From: Amycolatopsis jejuensis
GTDB taxonomy: Bacteria; Actinomycetota; Actinomycetes; Mycobacteriales; Pseudonocardiaceae
NCBI RefSeq assembly: GCF_000717335.1
Contig: NZ_JNYZ01000007.1
Coordinates: 186,001 to 250,000 of the forward strand
Direction: 5' to 3'
DNA length: 64,000 nucleotides
Below are positions 25,222 to 33,290 of this stretch, one piece after another (the first letter of the stretch is position 1; each line of letters starts with the position of its first letter). A program made the translations under genes and the position numbers. The notes beneath the pieces are model-generated. The model saw only the letters and a list, made by a program, of their open reading frames with translations, had not been told where the DNA came from and did not search any database.

Positions 25222-26394
25222 TTGATTTCCCGGCGGGCATTCCTCGGCGCATCCGCGGCAGCGGCGACCATTCCTTTCTGGAATTCCGCGTTCGCCTCCG
25301 CGGCCACCCCCGACACCGCGAAAGTGGCTTTCGACGACCGGTCCGGCGCAGGTCAGACCTACGCTTACATCACCGGAACCACGCTGGACAACCGTCTGGT
25401 GGTCCTCAAATCCGACGGCACCCCGTACTATCCACCGTCACCGGGCAACGACCTCACCCCGCTCGGCGCCGACTGCGCAATTCCCCTGAAATCGCTTTCC
25501 CAGGTCACCGTCCCGAAAATGTACGCGGCCCGGATCTACGTGGTTCTCGACGACAAGCTGGACTTCTTCGTCAACCCCGGACCGGCGCTCGTCCATCCGA
25601 GTTTCGTCGCCACCAACGATCCGAATTACGGGCGCAACTGGTCGTTCTGCGAATTCACTTTCAACAACGACGTGCTGTTCGCGAACATCAGTTACGTCGA
25701 TTTCGTCGCAATCCCGCTCGGGCTGCACCTCACCACGTCCGGCTCGGGCGACCAGACCGTGCCCGGCCTCCCCGCCCGCTCACTCGACTCGATCTGCGAC
25801 GCGCTCAAAGCACAGGGCGGCAAATGGGACACCCTCATCGAAACCGGCAGCGACGGGAAACCGCTGCGCGCGTTGTCCGCGCACTACCGCGCCGACCAAT
25901 TCGCCGGATACCTCGACGGCTACATCGACCAGGCATGGCAGAAATACGCCGGGTCCACCCTCACCATCGACACCCAGCGACCCGACCTCGGCGCCTTCAC
26001 CGGCCAAGTCGGCGGCGACGGCGTACTCGCCTTCAACAACGGCGAACGGTTCGCCAAACCGTCCACCGCGGACGTCTGGAGCTGCGACAGTGGACCGTTC
26101 GCCATCCGTCAGGGCGACAGCGACGCACGCCGGGCGATCATCCCGCGTCTCGCCGCCGCGTTGAACCGCACCACTTTGCGCGACAACCCGAACCAGCCGA
26201 CCGGCGAGGACCCGGCGAAGTTCTACCAGAACGCGGAAACCAACCACTACGCCCGGATCGTCCACAGCAAACTGCCGGACAACCGTGGCTACGCCTTCCC
26301 CTACGACGACGTCACGCCAGGCCCCGACTTCAGCGGCGCGGTACAGGCAGGCAACCCGGACACCCTCACCATCACCGTCAACGCCCTGCGCTGA
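25222..26394 (+). CDS. Secreted GH64 beta-1,3-glucanase
   Basis: A 390-aa glycoside hydrolase family 64 (laminaripentaose-producing type) protein with a thaumatin-like fold. The N-terminus MISRRAFLGASAAAATIPF is a Tat-type signal (SRRAFLG), so export of a folded enzyme is expected. Family features include YAYITGTTLDNRLVVLKSDG near the mature start, and the acidic motifs NWSFCEFTFNNDVLFANISYVDFVAIPLGL and NNGERFAKPSTADVWSCDSGPF. The start is TTG 25222, with AGGAGG (25208-25213) 8 nt upstream. With the LPMO it makes a small polymer-degrading locus aimed at fungal cell walls, chitin plus beta-glucan (inference). Confidence 0.9.
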   Translation: MISRRAFLGASAAAATIPFWNSAFASAATPDTAKVAFDDRSGAGQTYAYITGTTLDNRLVVLKSDGTPYYPPSPGNDLTPLGADCAIPLKSLSQVTVPKMYAARIYVVLDDKLDFFVNPGPALVHPSFVATNDPNYGRNWSFCEFTFNNDVLFANISYVDFVAIPLGLHLTTSGSGDQTVPGLPARSLDSICDALKAQGGKWDTLIETGSDGKPLRALSAHYRADQFAGYLDGYIDQAWQKYAGSTLTIDTQRPDLGAFTGQVGGDGVLAFNNGERFAKPSTADVWSCDSGPFAIRQGDSDARRAIIPRLAAALNRTTLRDNPNQPTGEDPAKFYQNAETNHYARIVHSKLPDNRGYAFPYDDVTPGPDFSGAVQAGNPDTLTITVNALR

Positions 26395-26415
26395 ACCCGG
26401 CTGAAACGAGTCAAT

Positions 26416-26427
26416 GGCACTCAGTGC
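26416..26427. promoter_or_regulatory. Near-copy of the TetR operator at the 3' end of its gene
   Basis: GGCACTCAGTGC differs at one position from the core of the palindrome at 27924-27936 in front of the same TetR gene. It lies just outside that gene's stop (26431) and 22 nt after the GH64 stop. It might be a second binding site or chance; symmetry is imperfect at the centre. Confidence 0.4.
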
Positions 26428-26430
26428 AGT

Positions 26431-27894
26431 TCAGGACGATTCGACGTCCCGAAGGACGGCGCCGATCCGGCTGACGACCTCGTCGAGCGGCGCCGTGGTC
26501 CGCAAGACAGCGACCACGGTGCCCTCCTCGCCGGACGTCCGCGCTGAGTCACCGAACACCTGCACAGGCTCCCTGGCTGCGAGTTCACCGAATCCGGATT
26601 CACCGGCCCCGGACTCCCCGGCGACCTGCGCAGGCTCGCCGGATGCGGACTTCCCCACGCCGGAGCCCGCGGCGCCTGGTCCGCGCACGGAACGGCCACG
26701 CTCCGAGGCCGGTTCTCCCGACACCTGGCCAGGCCCGCCCGGCACCAAGCCCGGCCTGCTCGGGGCCGAGCCCGCGCCACTCGCGGATCCCGACTTGTCA
26801 ACGGCGGAGCCAGAACCATCCGCAGCCGAACCAGATCCGCTTGGCGCTGCGTCAGGCCCGCCCGCTGCCACCCCGGATGAATCCGATGCCGAGCCGGACT
26901 CACCCGACGCCGAGCTGCCCGCCGCTACACCCGACGAACCGGGCGCTGCACCGGGCCCGCCCGACGCCGAGCCACCCACCGCCACACCCGACGAACCCAG
27001 TGCCGAACCAGGCCCACCCGACGCCGAGCCACCCACCGCCACACCCGACGAACCCAGCGCCGAACCGGGCTCACCCGACGCCGAGCCACCGGCCGCCACA
27101 CCCGACGAACCCGACACCGAACCACCACCCGCCGCCCCGGGGGAACCGGGTGCCGAGCCGGGGTCGCCGGACTGTGAACCGCCCACTGTCACCGGCCCAC
27201 CACCGCGGCCGTCGGCAGGGGTCACCGGTGCAGTCCCGTCGATCGCCGCGTTGTGCCCAGCCGCCGAACCGGATTCCCCCGGTAGCCGGAAAGCGTCCGC
27301 CACCAGGGAGAATGCCTCCGTTGCCCCGGCTACGACGTCGGCGTCTCCGCCACTGCGGAGCCAGCGGCGGAGGACGTGGTTGTTGGCGGCGGCGATGGCT
27401 GCTGCCGCGACGGCGGCACGCAGAGTCGCCGCGGTGTCGCCGGTGGCGGCGAAGCGTTCCTGGAGGTAGCGGGCCAGCACGCGCTGGTACCGGTCGACCG
27501 TCGCGACTTCCTTGTCCCGCAACGAGGACACCGTGCGGGTCAGCGTGAACCGCTTGAGCGAGACGTCCAGTTCCGCGGCGTACGACTCCAGCACCAGCGA
27601 CACCGCCGCGATGGCCACCTCCATCGGATCGCGCGCCGGGTCGGCGGTCTCGAAGACGTGCTCCATTTCGGCGACGATCTCGTCGTGGTTGGCGAAAAGG
27701 ACGTCGTCCTTGCTGTCGAAATATCGGAAGAACGTGCGCCGCCCGACGCCGGCGGCGGCGGCGATGTCGTCGACGGTGGTGGCCTCGTACCCGTTGGCCG
27801 CGAAGAGGTCGACGGCCGCCGTGGCCAGCGCGCGGCGCAGCTGCCGCCGCCCGGCGGGGGTGGCCCCGACCCGGGTGCGCGGCGCCTCGCTCAT
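26431..27894 (-). CDS. TetR family regulator with a long Gly/Ser/Ala repeat insert
   Basis: 487 aa, more than twice the usual TetR length. Residues 1-205 are an ordinary TetR: HTH with VDDIAAAAGVGRRTFFRYFDSKDDVLF (41-67) and a helical ligand domain ending ATEAFSLVADAF. Residues ~206-457 are low-complexity Gly/Ser/Ala/Pro sequence, including about six 19-residue repeats (240-346). The last 28 residues (TVVAVLRTTAPLDEVVSRIGAVLRDV) are ordered again and look like the normal C-terminal helix of such regulators. The insert therefore sits between two native parts. The frame is intact through all repeats. It is divergent from gene 27980 across a perfect palindrome, its likely operator. Confidence 0.88.
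   Translation of the reverse strand: MSEAPRTRVGATPAGRRQLRRALATAAVDLFAANGYEATTVDDIAAAAGVGRRTFFRYFDSKDDVLFANHDEIVAEMEHVFETADPARDPMEVAIAAVSLVLESYAAELDVSLKRFTLTRTVSSLRDKEVATVDRYQRVLARYLQERFAATGDTAATLRAAVAAAAIAAANNHVLRRWLRSGGDADVVAGATEAFSLVADAFRLPGESGSAAGHNAAIDGTAPVTPADGRGGGPVTVGGSQSGDPGSAPGSPGAAGGGSVSGSSGVAAGGSASGEPGSALGSSGVAVGGSASGGPGSALGSSGVAVGGSASGGPGAAPGSSGVAAGSSASGESGSASDSSGVAAGGPDAAPSGSGSAADGSGSAVDKSGSASGAGSAPSRPGLVPGGPGQVSGEPASERGRSVRGPGAAGSGVGKSASGEPAQVAGESGAGESGFGELAAREPVQVFGDSARTSGEEGTVVAVLRTTAPLDEVVSRIGAVLRDVESS
26857..27177 (-). repeat. 57-nt tandem repeats inside the TetR gene
   Basis: About six copies, one of them shortened to 12 codons, of a 57-nt unit encoding variants of SASGGPGSALGSSGVAVGG (residues 240-346). 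The two central copies differ by one residue, so expansion looks recent. The unit is a multiple of three, keeping the gene open. Confidence 0.9.
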
Positions 27895-27923
27895 GCCCGA
27901 ACGGTAGCAGCCGGGTTGCTAGT

Positions 27924-27936
27924 GGCACTGAGTGCC
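27924..27936. promoter_or_regulatory. TetR operator, GGCACTGAGTGCC palindrome
   Basis: A perfect 13-bp palindrome, with matching CTA/TAG five bases farther out on each side, in the divergent region between the repeat-bearing TetR (start 27894) and the gene at 27980. Autoregulation and control of the divergent gene are the likely roles, by position. Confidence 0.7.
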
Positions 27937-27979
27937 GTTAGCATGGTCACGTACCCCCTGCGAGCGGAAGGCGTCGACG

Positions 27980-28435
27980 ATGACTCTCGACCAGCAACTG
28001 CGTCCCGACCACCGCATTGGCCCCGACCCGGCGGAGGCGTACTACGGCGGTTTGTTCGGCTGGACCGTCCGGCGGCAGGGGCCGCGGCTGTTCCTCGCGC
28101 TGGAAAACGGCCTGTGCGCGGTCACGCTGCCGAAACTCTCCGCGGGCCCGGTGCGCGCGCACCTCGACGCACTGGGGTGCGAAGGCCCGTCCCTGATCCT
28201 GCCGACCCAGCAGGGCCCCCGCCTGGCGATCCTCGCCGAAACCGACGGGCAGCTCCTCGTGCGGGGCTCCCTGCCCGCGGACGTGACCGTCCTGGACTGC
28301 GGCGCCCTCATCCCCCTGCCGACCGGCCAGCAGATTCCCGGGGTGGGCCCGGAGTGGCTGACCGCACCGGACCCGAGGCATCGCTGGCTGCCGAGCGTGA
28401 GCGCGGTGCTGGCCGGGGTCCGCCGCCGCCCCTGA
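27980..28435 (+). CDS. Hypothetical protein, 151 aa
   Basis: I do not recognise the family with certainty. The N-terminus (DPAEAYYGGLFGWTV) resembles the first strand-helix of VOC/glyoxalase-like proteins, while the C-terminal half (DCGALIPLPTG..VGPEWLTAPDPRHRWLPSVSAVLAGVR) recalls short actinobacterial proteins related to primase-polymerase N-terminal regions. No metal-binding residues of a working VOC enzyme are evident. No signal or membrane segment is seen. ATG 27980 has GGAAGG about 7 nt upstream. It is divergent from the repeat-bearing TetR, with that regulator's probable operator between them, so it is the best candidate for its target. Confidence 0.7.
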   Translation: MTLDQQLRPDHRIGPDPAEAYYGGLFGWTVRRQGPRLFLALENGLCAVTLPKLSAGPVRAHLDALGCEGPSLILPTQQGPRLAILAETDGQLLVRGSLPADVTVLDCGALIPLPTGQQIPGVGPEWLTAPDPRHRWLPSVSAVLAGVRRRP

Positions 28436-28728
28436 CCCGGGATTTGGTGTCTGCCAACGGTTCTCGCACGCTGACCACGGTGGCGGACGCCCTGCCGCGG
28501 TCGGCGGCGAGTCCGTTCCCGGCCCGGCGTGGCGGCTGTCCGGCGCCGCACCGAAGGGATCCGAGGCACCCCGGATCACCCTCAGGGCACGAGCTCCGCA
28601 CACGGTTGCCGGAGTGCTGAGGGAACTTGCTGACCGGCAGGCGCTCGCTGATGGGCGACGGGGAGAACTCGGATCCGCTGATCAGTCACCTGGCACCCGC
28701 CTACAGACACGCAGAGTCGACTCGGCCC

Positions 28729-29098
28729 GCTCGACACCTGTTCAACGACCGCCGGTCCGCTAACCGGCCGCCACGCGCCCAAGAACAGGCGGCAGAACGA
28801 ACTCCGGACCACCCTGCGCCCTCGCCGGGCAAGCAGAGCCCAACTCGGTCCGCTGACCGGGCCACTCGACACCTGTTCAATGAACGCCGGTCTCCCGACC
28901 GACCGCCACGTGCCCGTGGACGGGCGGCAGAACGAACCGGACCACCCTGCGCCCTTGTCGGGCAAGCAGAGCCAACTCCGGTCCACTCGACACCCGTTCA
29001 ACGAACGGCGGTCTCCCGACCGACCACCACGCGCCCGGGGACGGGCGGCAGAACGAACTCCGGACCACCGCGAGCAGAACCAACTCCGGTCCACTGAC
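28729..29098. repeat. Three imperfect tandem copies of a 121-135-nt unit
   Basis: Copies are anchored by TCGACACC(T/C)GTTCAA at 28731, 28866 and 28987. Each continues with CGGTCTCCCGACCGACC-like sequence, a GGCGGCAGAACGAAC block, and GGGCAAGCAGAGCC; a truncated fourth copy follows, from about 29062. The spacing (135 then 121 nt) is not a multiple of three throughout, which argues against a coding repeat. Confidence 0.85.
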
Positions 29099-29218
29099 CG
29101 GCACCTACCGACGGAGAACAGACGTCAACCCGGTTCGCTGACCGGCCGCACCCGTCGACAGACAGCGGAGCCACTCTCCGATCGCCCCGGCAAGGGGCCG
29201 AAGCCGCCACGCGGTTGA

Positions 29219-29290
29219 GCCCGTCAAACCGTCAACGCCGTCAACGCCGTCAAACCCCCCAACGGCGCCAACGCAGTCAACGCAGCCAAC
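29219..29290. repeat. Short 9-nt array (CGTCAACGC variants)
   Basis: CGTCAAACCGTCAACGCCGT, then further CGTCAAC and GCCAACGCAGTCAACGC units, in a row just downstream of the hypothetical gene on the minus strand. No coding or RNA role is apparent. Confidence 0.6.
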
Positions 29291-29308
29291 CCACCACAAC
29301 CGCCCACC

Positions 29309-29686
29309 TCACCGAGCCGGAACCCCCGGCAACCCCCCGCAAACCGGCTCCACCGCCGCCCCCGCGGCGGACGTCAGCGTGTCCAGCTCCGACACCAGCC
29401 CGTCGATTTCCCCCCACCGGCGGGCGTCCCGCGCCGGGTCCGGGATCAGCGACGTGCCTACCAGCAACAGCAGCGTGTCGATCTCATACGCCCGATCCGC
29501 CAGCCGCAGCAACGGCACCGGGTCCCCGCCGGGATGAACTGCCGCGTACCGGCACGTGGCGTGGCCCAGGCGGCGGCATACGGTCTGCAGCCGCTCCCGG
29601 ACGGCGTCTGAACGTGGGTCTGCTCGCGGACCGCCGGTGCGGATGTTCCATGCCACCGAGAGCAGGCAGCGGCCGGCGTCGTCCAT
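29309..29686 (-). CDS. Hypothetical protein, ~125 aa
   Basis: Unrecognised. The product has a helical core (LLRLADRAYEIDTLLLLVG and EIDGLVSELDTLTSAAGAAVEPV) and three scattered cysteines, no signal peptide, and one mildly hydrophobic helix that is too short to call a membrane segment. ATG 29686 (MDDAGRCLLSVAWNIR) avoids overlap with the upstream gene, but no good ribosome site is visible; GTG 29701 is an alternative. It follows the 303-aa hypothetical gene by 67 nt on the same strand, so both may form a small operon. Confidence 0.5.
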   Translation of the reverse strand: MDDAGRCLLSVAWNIRTGGPRADPRSDAVRERLQTVCRRLGHATCRYAAVHPGGDPVPLLRLADRAYEIDTLLLLVGTSLIPDPARDARRWGEIDGLVSELDTLTSAAGAAVEPVCGGLPGVPAR

Positions 29687-29753
29687 CGAGGTGTTCGTCA
29701 CCGGGCGAGTCTGGAAGGGCCTTCCCGGCAGCGAGGGACCCGACACGCACTGC

Positions 29754-30665
29754 TCACCGCATCGGGTGAAGGAGCCGCACCATTGCGTCCACGGGGAGCC
29801 GATCATCCGACGCGCGGCGCAGGAAATCCCGGATCCACTCGCCGTCCGCGGTGAGTTCGGTCACGTCGTTGACCTCCGCGCTCGCCGCCTCCAGCGTGCC
29901 CAGCCCGGCGTGGTGATGGGCGTCGCGGACGGCGTTTCGCAGCACGGCCAGCTCCGCCGCCGACGGTCCCCGCTTCTCGGCCCGCAGACGCTCCACGATC
30001 CGGCGGACGGCAGGCGAATGTGCGGCCAGCGCCTGCCGTCCGGCGAACGACGCCACCATCCGCGGGGTCGTCCCGGTCTCCACCGGCGGTGTCACCGGGG
30101 GCGGATCTCCCGTCACCCGCAGGCTTTCCAGCGCCGCCGCGCGCCGTCGTTCGCTCTCGCGTACGCGCGCGACCGGGTCCGGCCGCCTGGCCGCGGCGAT
30201 GGACCGGGCTTCGGCGCGGGCGCGCTCCCCCGCGTCGGTGAGGCGCGATCGCCGCTGGTACGCGCCCTCGTCGAGGGCCTGCCGGCGCCGGTTGGCGAAC
30301 CAAGCCTCGAACGTCTGCCCGCGCCGCGGCGGTTCGCGTACCTCCGCCATGGCCGCGTCGGGCTCGTCGCGGAACCAGCCGTTCAGCCGTGCCCGCAGGA
30401 AATCGCCGGGCCGTTCGCCGGATCGCCGCGGTCGCTGACGTGTCCCGTCCGGCAGCGCGCTCACCGCAATCAGGAGGGCGTCCGGGCAATACCCGTTGGC
30501 GTACCAGAATTCCAGCTGCCGCTCGACGTCGTCGCGTTCGTCGCGCGCGAGCCGTTCGGTGACCCAGCCCATGCGGCGGAACAGGACACCGGTCGCCTGT
30601 GCGCGTTCGCGCGCATCGCCGGGGATGACCGTCGACGGCCATTCCCGGTCCGGAATCCGCACCAC
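29754..30665 (-). CDS. Hypothetical protein, 303 aa
   Basis: No confident family. The N-terminal ~110 residues (GVLFRRMGWVTERLARDERDDVERQLEFWYANGYCPDALLIAVSALPDGT, then RSGERPGDFLRARLNGWF) look like a folded helical domain; the phrase 'LLIAVSALPDGT' and the FLRARLNGWF pattern recall proteins in actinomycete plasmid-like or integrative elements, but this is a weak memory-based hint. The rest is Arg/Ala/Glu-rich and probably helical or coiled (RVRESERRRAAALESLRV). The start is GTG 30665, with AGGAGG 6 nt upstream. The following 125-aa gene is probably in the same transcript. Confidence 0.6.
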   Translation of the reverse strand: MVRIPDREWPSTVIPGDARERAQATGVLFRRMGWVTERLARDERDDVERQLEFWYANGYCPDALLIAVSALPDGTRQRPRRSGERPGDFLRARLNGWFRDEPDAAMAEVREPPRRGQTFEAWFANRRRQALDEGAYQRRSRLTDAGERARAEARSIAAARRPDPVARVRESERRRAAALESLRVTGDPPPVTPPVETGTTPRMVASFAGRQALAAHSPAVRRIVERLRAEKRGPSAAELAVLRNAVRDAHHHAGLGTLEAASAEVNDVTELTADGEWIRDFLRRASDDRLPVDAMVRLLHPMR

Positions 30666-30712
30666 GCCGCACCTCCTCTGCGGCGACGGTACGTCTCGGA
30701 CTCGGCCGCCGA

Positions 30713-31573
30713 TCAGCCGACACGCCGGAGCACTGCCACCGCGTTCGCCACGACGATCACGCCGATCGCGACCCAGGACAGCACGTCGAGCTGCTGGCCG
30801 AGCACCACGAGCCCGACGAGCGCGGCCACCACCGGGTTGACACTCATGAACGCACCGAAAAACTGCGCCGGCACCCGCCGCAGTGCCACCAGATCGACCA
30901 GGAACGGCACCGCCGACGACAACACCCCGGCGGTCAGCGCCGCAGCCAGCGCACCGGGCGTCGGCGGGTGGTGCAGCATCACGACGAGCCCGATCGGCAG
31001 GTACAGCAGACCCGAGACCACCGCCGCCGCGGCCGAGCCCGCCACGCCGGGCACCCGCTGTCCGACCGTCCGGTTCAGCAGGATGTAGCAGGCCCAGCAC
31101 GCCGCGGCGAGGAGCGCGAGCCCGAGGCCGACGTAGTCCGCGCTCGGCCGCGGCCGCGTGAGCACCCCCACCGCGACGGCGGCCGCGATCGCGCACGCCA
31201 GGTCTGCCCGGCGCCGCGAACCGGCCAGCGCAATCGCCAGCGGGCCGAGGAATTCGAGCGTGACGGCGAGTCCGAGGCCGATCCGGTCGATCGCCGTGTA
31301 CAGCGACAGGTTCATCGTCGCGAACACCGCGGCCAGACCGAGCACCGGCCACCACTGCCGGGCGGTGAACTGCCGCAGCCGCGGTCGTCCCACGGCCAGC
31401 AGAACCACCCCGGCCACCCACTGGCGCACCGCCACCACACCCGCCGGACCGAGCACCGGGAACGCGAGCGCCGCCGTCGCCGCGCCCAGCTGGTTGGACA
31501 CCGCACTGCCGAGCAGCATTGCCGCGCCGGTCACGCGGGTGTTGTCACGCATTCGCAGTTCCGTGGTCGCCAT
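30713..31573 (-). CDS. EamA/RhtA-like DMT family exporter
   Basis: A 286-aa protein with ten predicted helices in two EamA repeats: helices 1-5 from GAAMLLGSAVSNQLGAATAAL and 6-10 from YVGLGLALLAAACWACYILLNRTVGQRV. The second repeat includes FFGAFMSVNPVVAALVGLVVLGQQL, the typical EamA end. Family members such as RhtA export amino acids; the substrate here is unknown. It is divergent from a LysR gene and probably controlled by it. Confidence 0.88.
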   Translation of the reverse strand: MATTELRMRDNTRVTGAAMLLGSAVSNQLGAATAALAFPVLGPAGVVAVRQWVAGVVLLAVGRPRLRQFTARQWWPVLGLAAVFATMNLSLYTAIDRIGLGLAVTLEFLGPLAIALAGSRRRADLACAIAAAVAVGVLTRPRPSADYVGLGLALLAAACWACYILLNRTVGQRVPGVAGSAAAAVVSGLLYLPIGLVVMLHHPPTPGALAAALTAGVLSSAVPFLVDLVALRRVPAQFFGAFMSVNPVVAALVGLVVLGQQLDVLSWVAIGVIVVANAVAVLRRVG

Positions 31574-31597
31574 CCTTCGAGCGTGCCGCCGTCCGAT

Positions 31598-31634
31598 CGA
31601 TACGCAAAATGCATTGACCGCATCAGCGATACGC
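31598..31634. promoter_or_regulatory. Candidate LysR site: CGATACGC direct repeat and AATGCATT
   Basis: In the 68-bp EamA/LysR divergent gap, CGATACGC occurs at 31598-31605 and 31627-31634, flanking the palindrome AATGCATT (31608-31615). LysR regulators commonly bind several such half-sites. Assignment is by position only. Confidence 0.5.
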
Positions 31635-31641
31635 TGGACGC

Positions 31642-32529
31642 ATGGATCTCGAACTGCGTCAGCTGCGCTGCCTCGTGACGATCGTGGAGGCAGGTACCTT
31701 CACTGACGCCGCGGTGGAACTCGGGGTCTCGCAGGCGGCGGTGTCGCGGAATCTGGCTTCGCTGGAACGGGTTCTCGGCGTACAGCTCCTGCACCGGACG
31801 AGCCGCAGCCTCACCCCGACGACCGCCGGTGTGCAGGTGCTGGCGCGGGCCCGGCATCTGCTCGCCGAGGCCGACGATCTCGTCCGCGAGGCCACCACCG
31901 GGCACACCCGGCTGCGCATCGGGCACGCGTGGTCGGCGATGGGCAAGCACACCGCCGAGTTCCAGCGGCGCTGGGCCGTGCGGCATCCGGAGGTCGAACT
32001 GCTCCTGGTCCGGACCAATACCGCCACCGCCGGGCTCGCCGAGGGGCTGGCCGATCTGGCCGTGGTACGCACGCCGGTGCCGTCCGGGCGGTTCGCGCAC
32101 GCGACCGTCGGGCACGAGGACCGCTACTGCGCCATGGCCGCGGACGACCCGCTGGCCCGCCGCCGCACCGTCACGCTCGCCGACCTCGCTTCCCGGCTGG
32201 TGGTGGTCGATTTCCGCACCGGGACGACGTCGGCGGAAATGTGGCCGCCGGACTCCCGGCCGCGCCTGGAACCGACGCGCGACATCGACGACTGGCTCGC
32301 CGCCATCACCACCGGCCGCTGCGTTGGCGTCACCCCGCATTCGACGGTGACGCAATACCGCCGGGACGGCATCGCGTACCGGCGGGTCCGCGATGCGCCG
32401 CCGGTTCCCGTGCAGCTGGCCTGGCGCGCGCACGATCCGCATCCCGCAACGCATGCCGCGGCCGCCTTGCTCGGGGAGCTCTACCGCAGCCGGGAAGCGG
32501 GTTCGCGCAAGGTTTCCCGGCGGCCGTGA
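31642..32529 (+). CDS. LysR family transcriptional regulator
   Basis: A 295-aa protein starting MDLELRQLRCLVTIVEAGTF, with HTH residues VELGVSQAAVSRNLASLERVLGV at about 24-46 and an effector domain from about residue 88 (TRLRIGHAWSAMGKH). The effector domain is slightly shorter than average, and the region DFRTGTTSAEMWP corresponds to the ligand cleft. It is divergent from the EamA exporter, an arrangement typical of LysR-controlled amino acid or toxic-metabolite export. Confidence 0.92.
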   Translation: MDLELRQLRCLVTIVEAGTFTDAAVELGVSQAAVSRNLASLERVLGVQLLHRTSRSLTPTTAGVQVLARARHLLAEADDLVREATTGHTRLRIGHAWSAMGKHTAEFQRRWAVRHPEVELLLVRTNTATAGLAEGLADLAVVRTPVPSGRFAHATVGHEDRYCAMAADDPLARRRTVTLADLASRLVVVDFRTGTTSAEMWPPDSRPRLEPTRDIDDWLAAITTGRCVGVTPHSTVTQYRRDGIAYRRVRDAPPVPVQLAWRAHDPHPATHAAAALLGELYRSREAGSRKVSRRP

Positions 32530-32568
32530 CCCTCCCCTGTCCACTGTGGATCCCCGCGCGCATTTCCG

Positions 32569-32597
32569 TTGACGGCGTGGGCCGGGGCGGCCATGAT
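32569..32597 (+). promoter_or_regulatory. Promoter upstream of the HNH endonuclease gene
   Basis: TTGACG (32569-32574) and CATGAT (32592-32597) are separated by exactly 17 nt, a good housekeeping-type spacing. It is followed by a short open frame at 32628 and then the HNH gene at 32787. Confidence 0.55.
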
Positions 32598-32627
32598 GAC
32601 GGGGTCCAGCCAACGAAGGGGTACTAC

Positions 32628-32684
32628 ATGGCCAGCCGGAGCGACTGTGCGTTCCTGCCGGAGCCTCCCGGCTCCCAGCCATGA
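32628..32684 (+). CDS. Possible 18-codon leader peptide before the HNH gene
   Basis: ATG 32628 follows GAAGGGG by 6 nt and encodes an 18-residue peptide (MASRSDCAFL..., ending GSQP) before TGA 32682. It lies 31 nt downstream of a good -10 box and 102 nt before the HNH start. A translated leader or attenuator is possible. It has no run of one amino acid, and no competing stem-loops were worked out, so the call is tentative. Confidence 0.35.
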   Translation: MASRSDCAFLPEPPGSQP

Positions 32685-32786
32685 CGTGGTCCGCCACGCC
32701 GTGAGCGAGGAGCCGTCCGCCGGGTCACCGGCAGGGCGGCTTTCTGCGTTCGCGGCCTGTTCCCGGGAAAGGAGGTGCCCGTCGCC

Positions 32787-33242
32787 ATGGGAGTCCTGGT
32801 CCTCAATGCCGGTTACGAGCCCCTGCACACCGTCTCGCTCCCCCATGCCATCCGGATGCTGGTCCGCCAGGTCGCGGTCGTCCACGAAAGCGACGGGCCG
32901 GACCTCGGCATCTTCCCGCGGCCGAAGGTGGTGCGGCTGCTGCGGTACGTCGTGATGAAGTGGCGTTACGCGGGGCCGCCGCGGTGGTCTCGGTCCGGGG
33001 TACTGCGGCGGGACCGGCACGTGTGCGCCTACTGCGGCCGCCGCGCCACCACCGTCGACCACGTCACGCCGATCTCGCGCGGCGGTCCGCGGACGAGCTG
33101 GCTCAACACGGTCGCCGCCTGCGGGGGCAGCGCGCGCAGCTGCAACGCGCGCAAGGCCGACCGTACGCCGGAGGAAGCCGGGCTGGTGCTGAGGTTCCCG
33201 CCGCGGGTGCCGCGCTGGGAGGAGCTGCACCCGCTCGCCTGA
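32787..33242 (+). CDS. HNH endonuclease
   Basis: A 151-aa protein of the widespread actinobacterial type that begins MGVLVLNAGYEPLHTVSLPHAIRMLVRQVAVVHE. The HNH core is in the C-terminal half: CAYCG zinc-knuckle cysteines, then TTVDHVTPISRGG (catalytic His in DH), WLNTVAAC, and the final CNARKADRTPEEAG with the last His/Asn-type positions. It is a DNA nuclease of unknown biological role, normally a stand-alone chromosomal gene. The AAAGGAGG site is 11 nt before ATG 32787. Confidence 0.9.
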   Translation: MGVLVLNAGYEPLHTVSLPHAIRMLVRQVAVVHESDGPDLGIFPRPKVVRLLRYVVMKWRYAGPPRWSRSGVLRRDRHVCAYCGRRATTVDHVTPISRGGPRTSWLNTVAACGGSARSCNARKADRTPEEAGLVLRFPPRVPRWEELHPLA

Positions 33243-33290
33243 CTGTCCACATGCGACACAATGCCCCCGGATCCGCGCTAGGCTGGCGGA

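Larger units (their letters stand above)
28436..29308. other. Gene-free, repeat-rich region
   Basis: About 870 bp without a convincing gene. Frames on both strands are open only because the repeat is GC-rich; their translations are Arg/Pro-rich without family resemblance. It contains the long imperfect repeats at 28729-29098 and a short CGTCAACGC-type array. Confidence 0.6.

Noticed and set aside
28582..29097. Open frames on both strands over the 121-135-nt repeats
   Set aside because: Unit spacing is not a multiple of three, so copies fall in different frames, and the products have no domain character.
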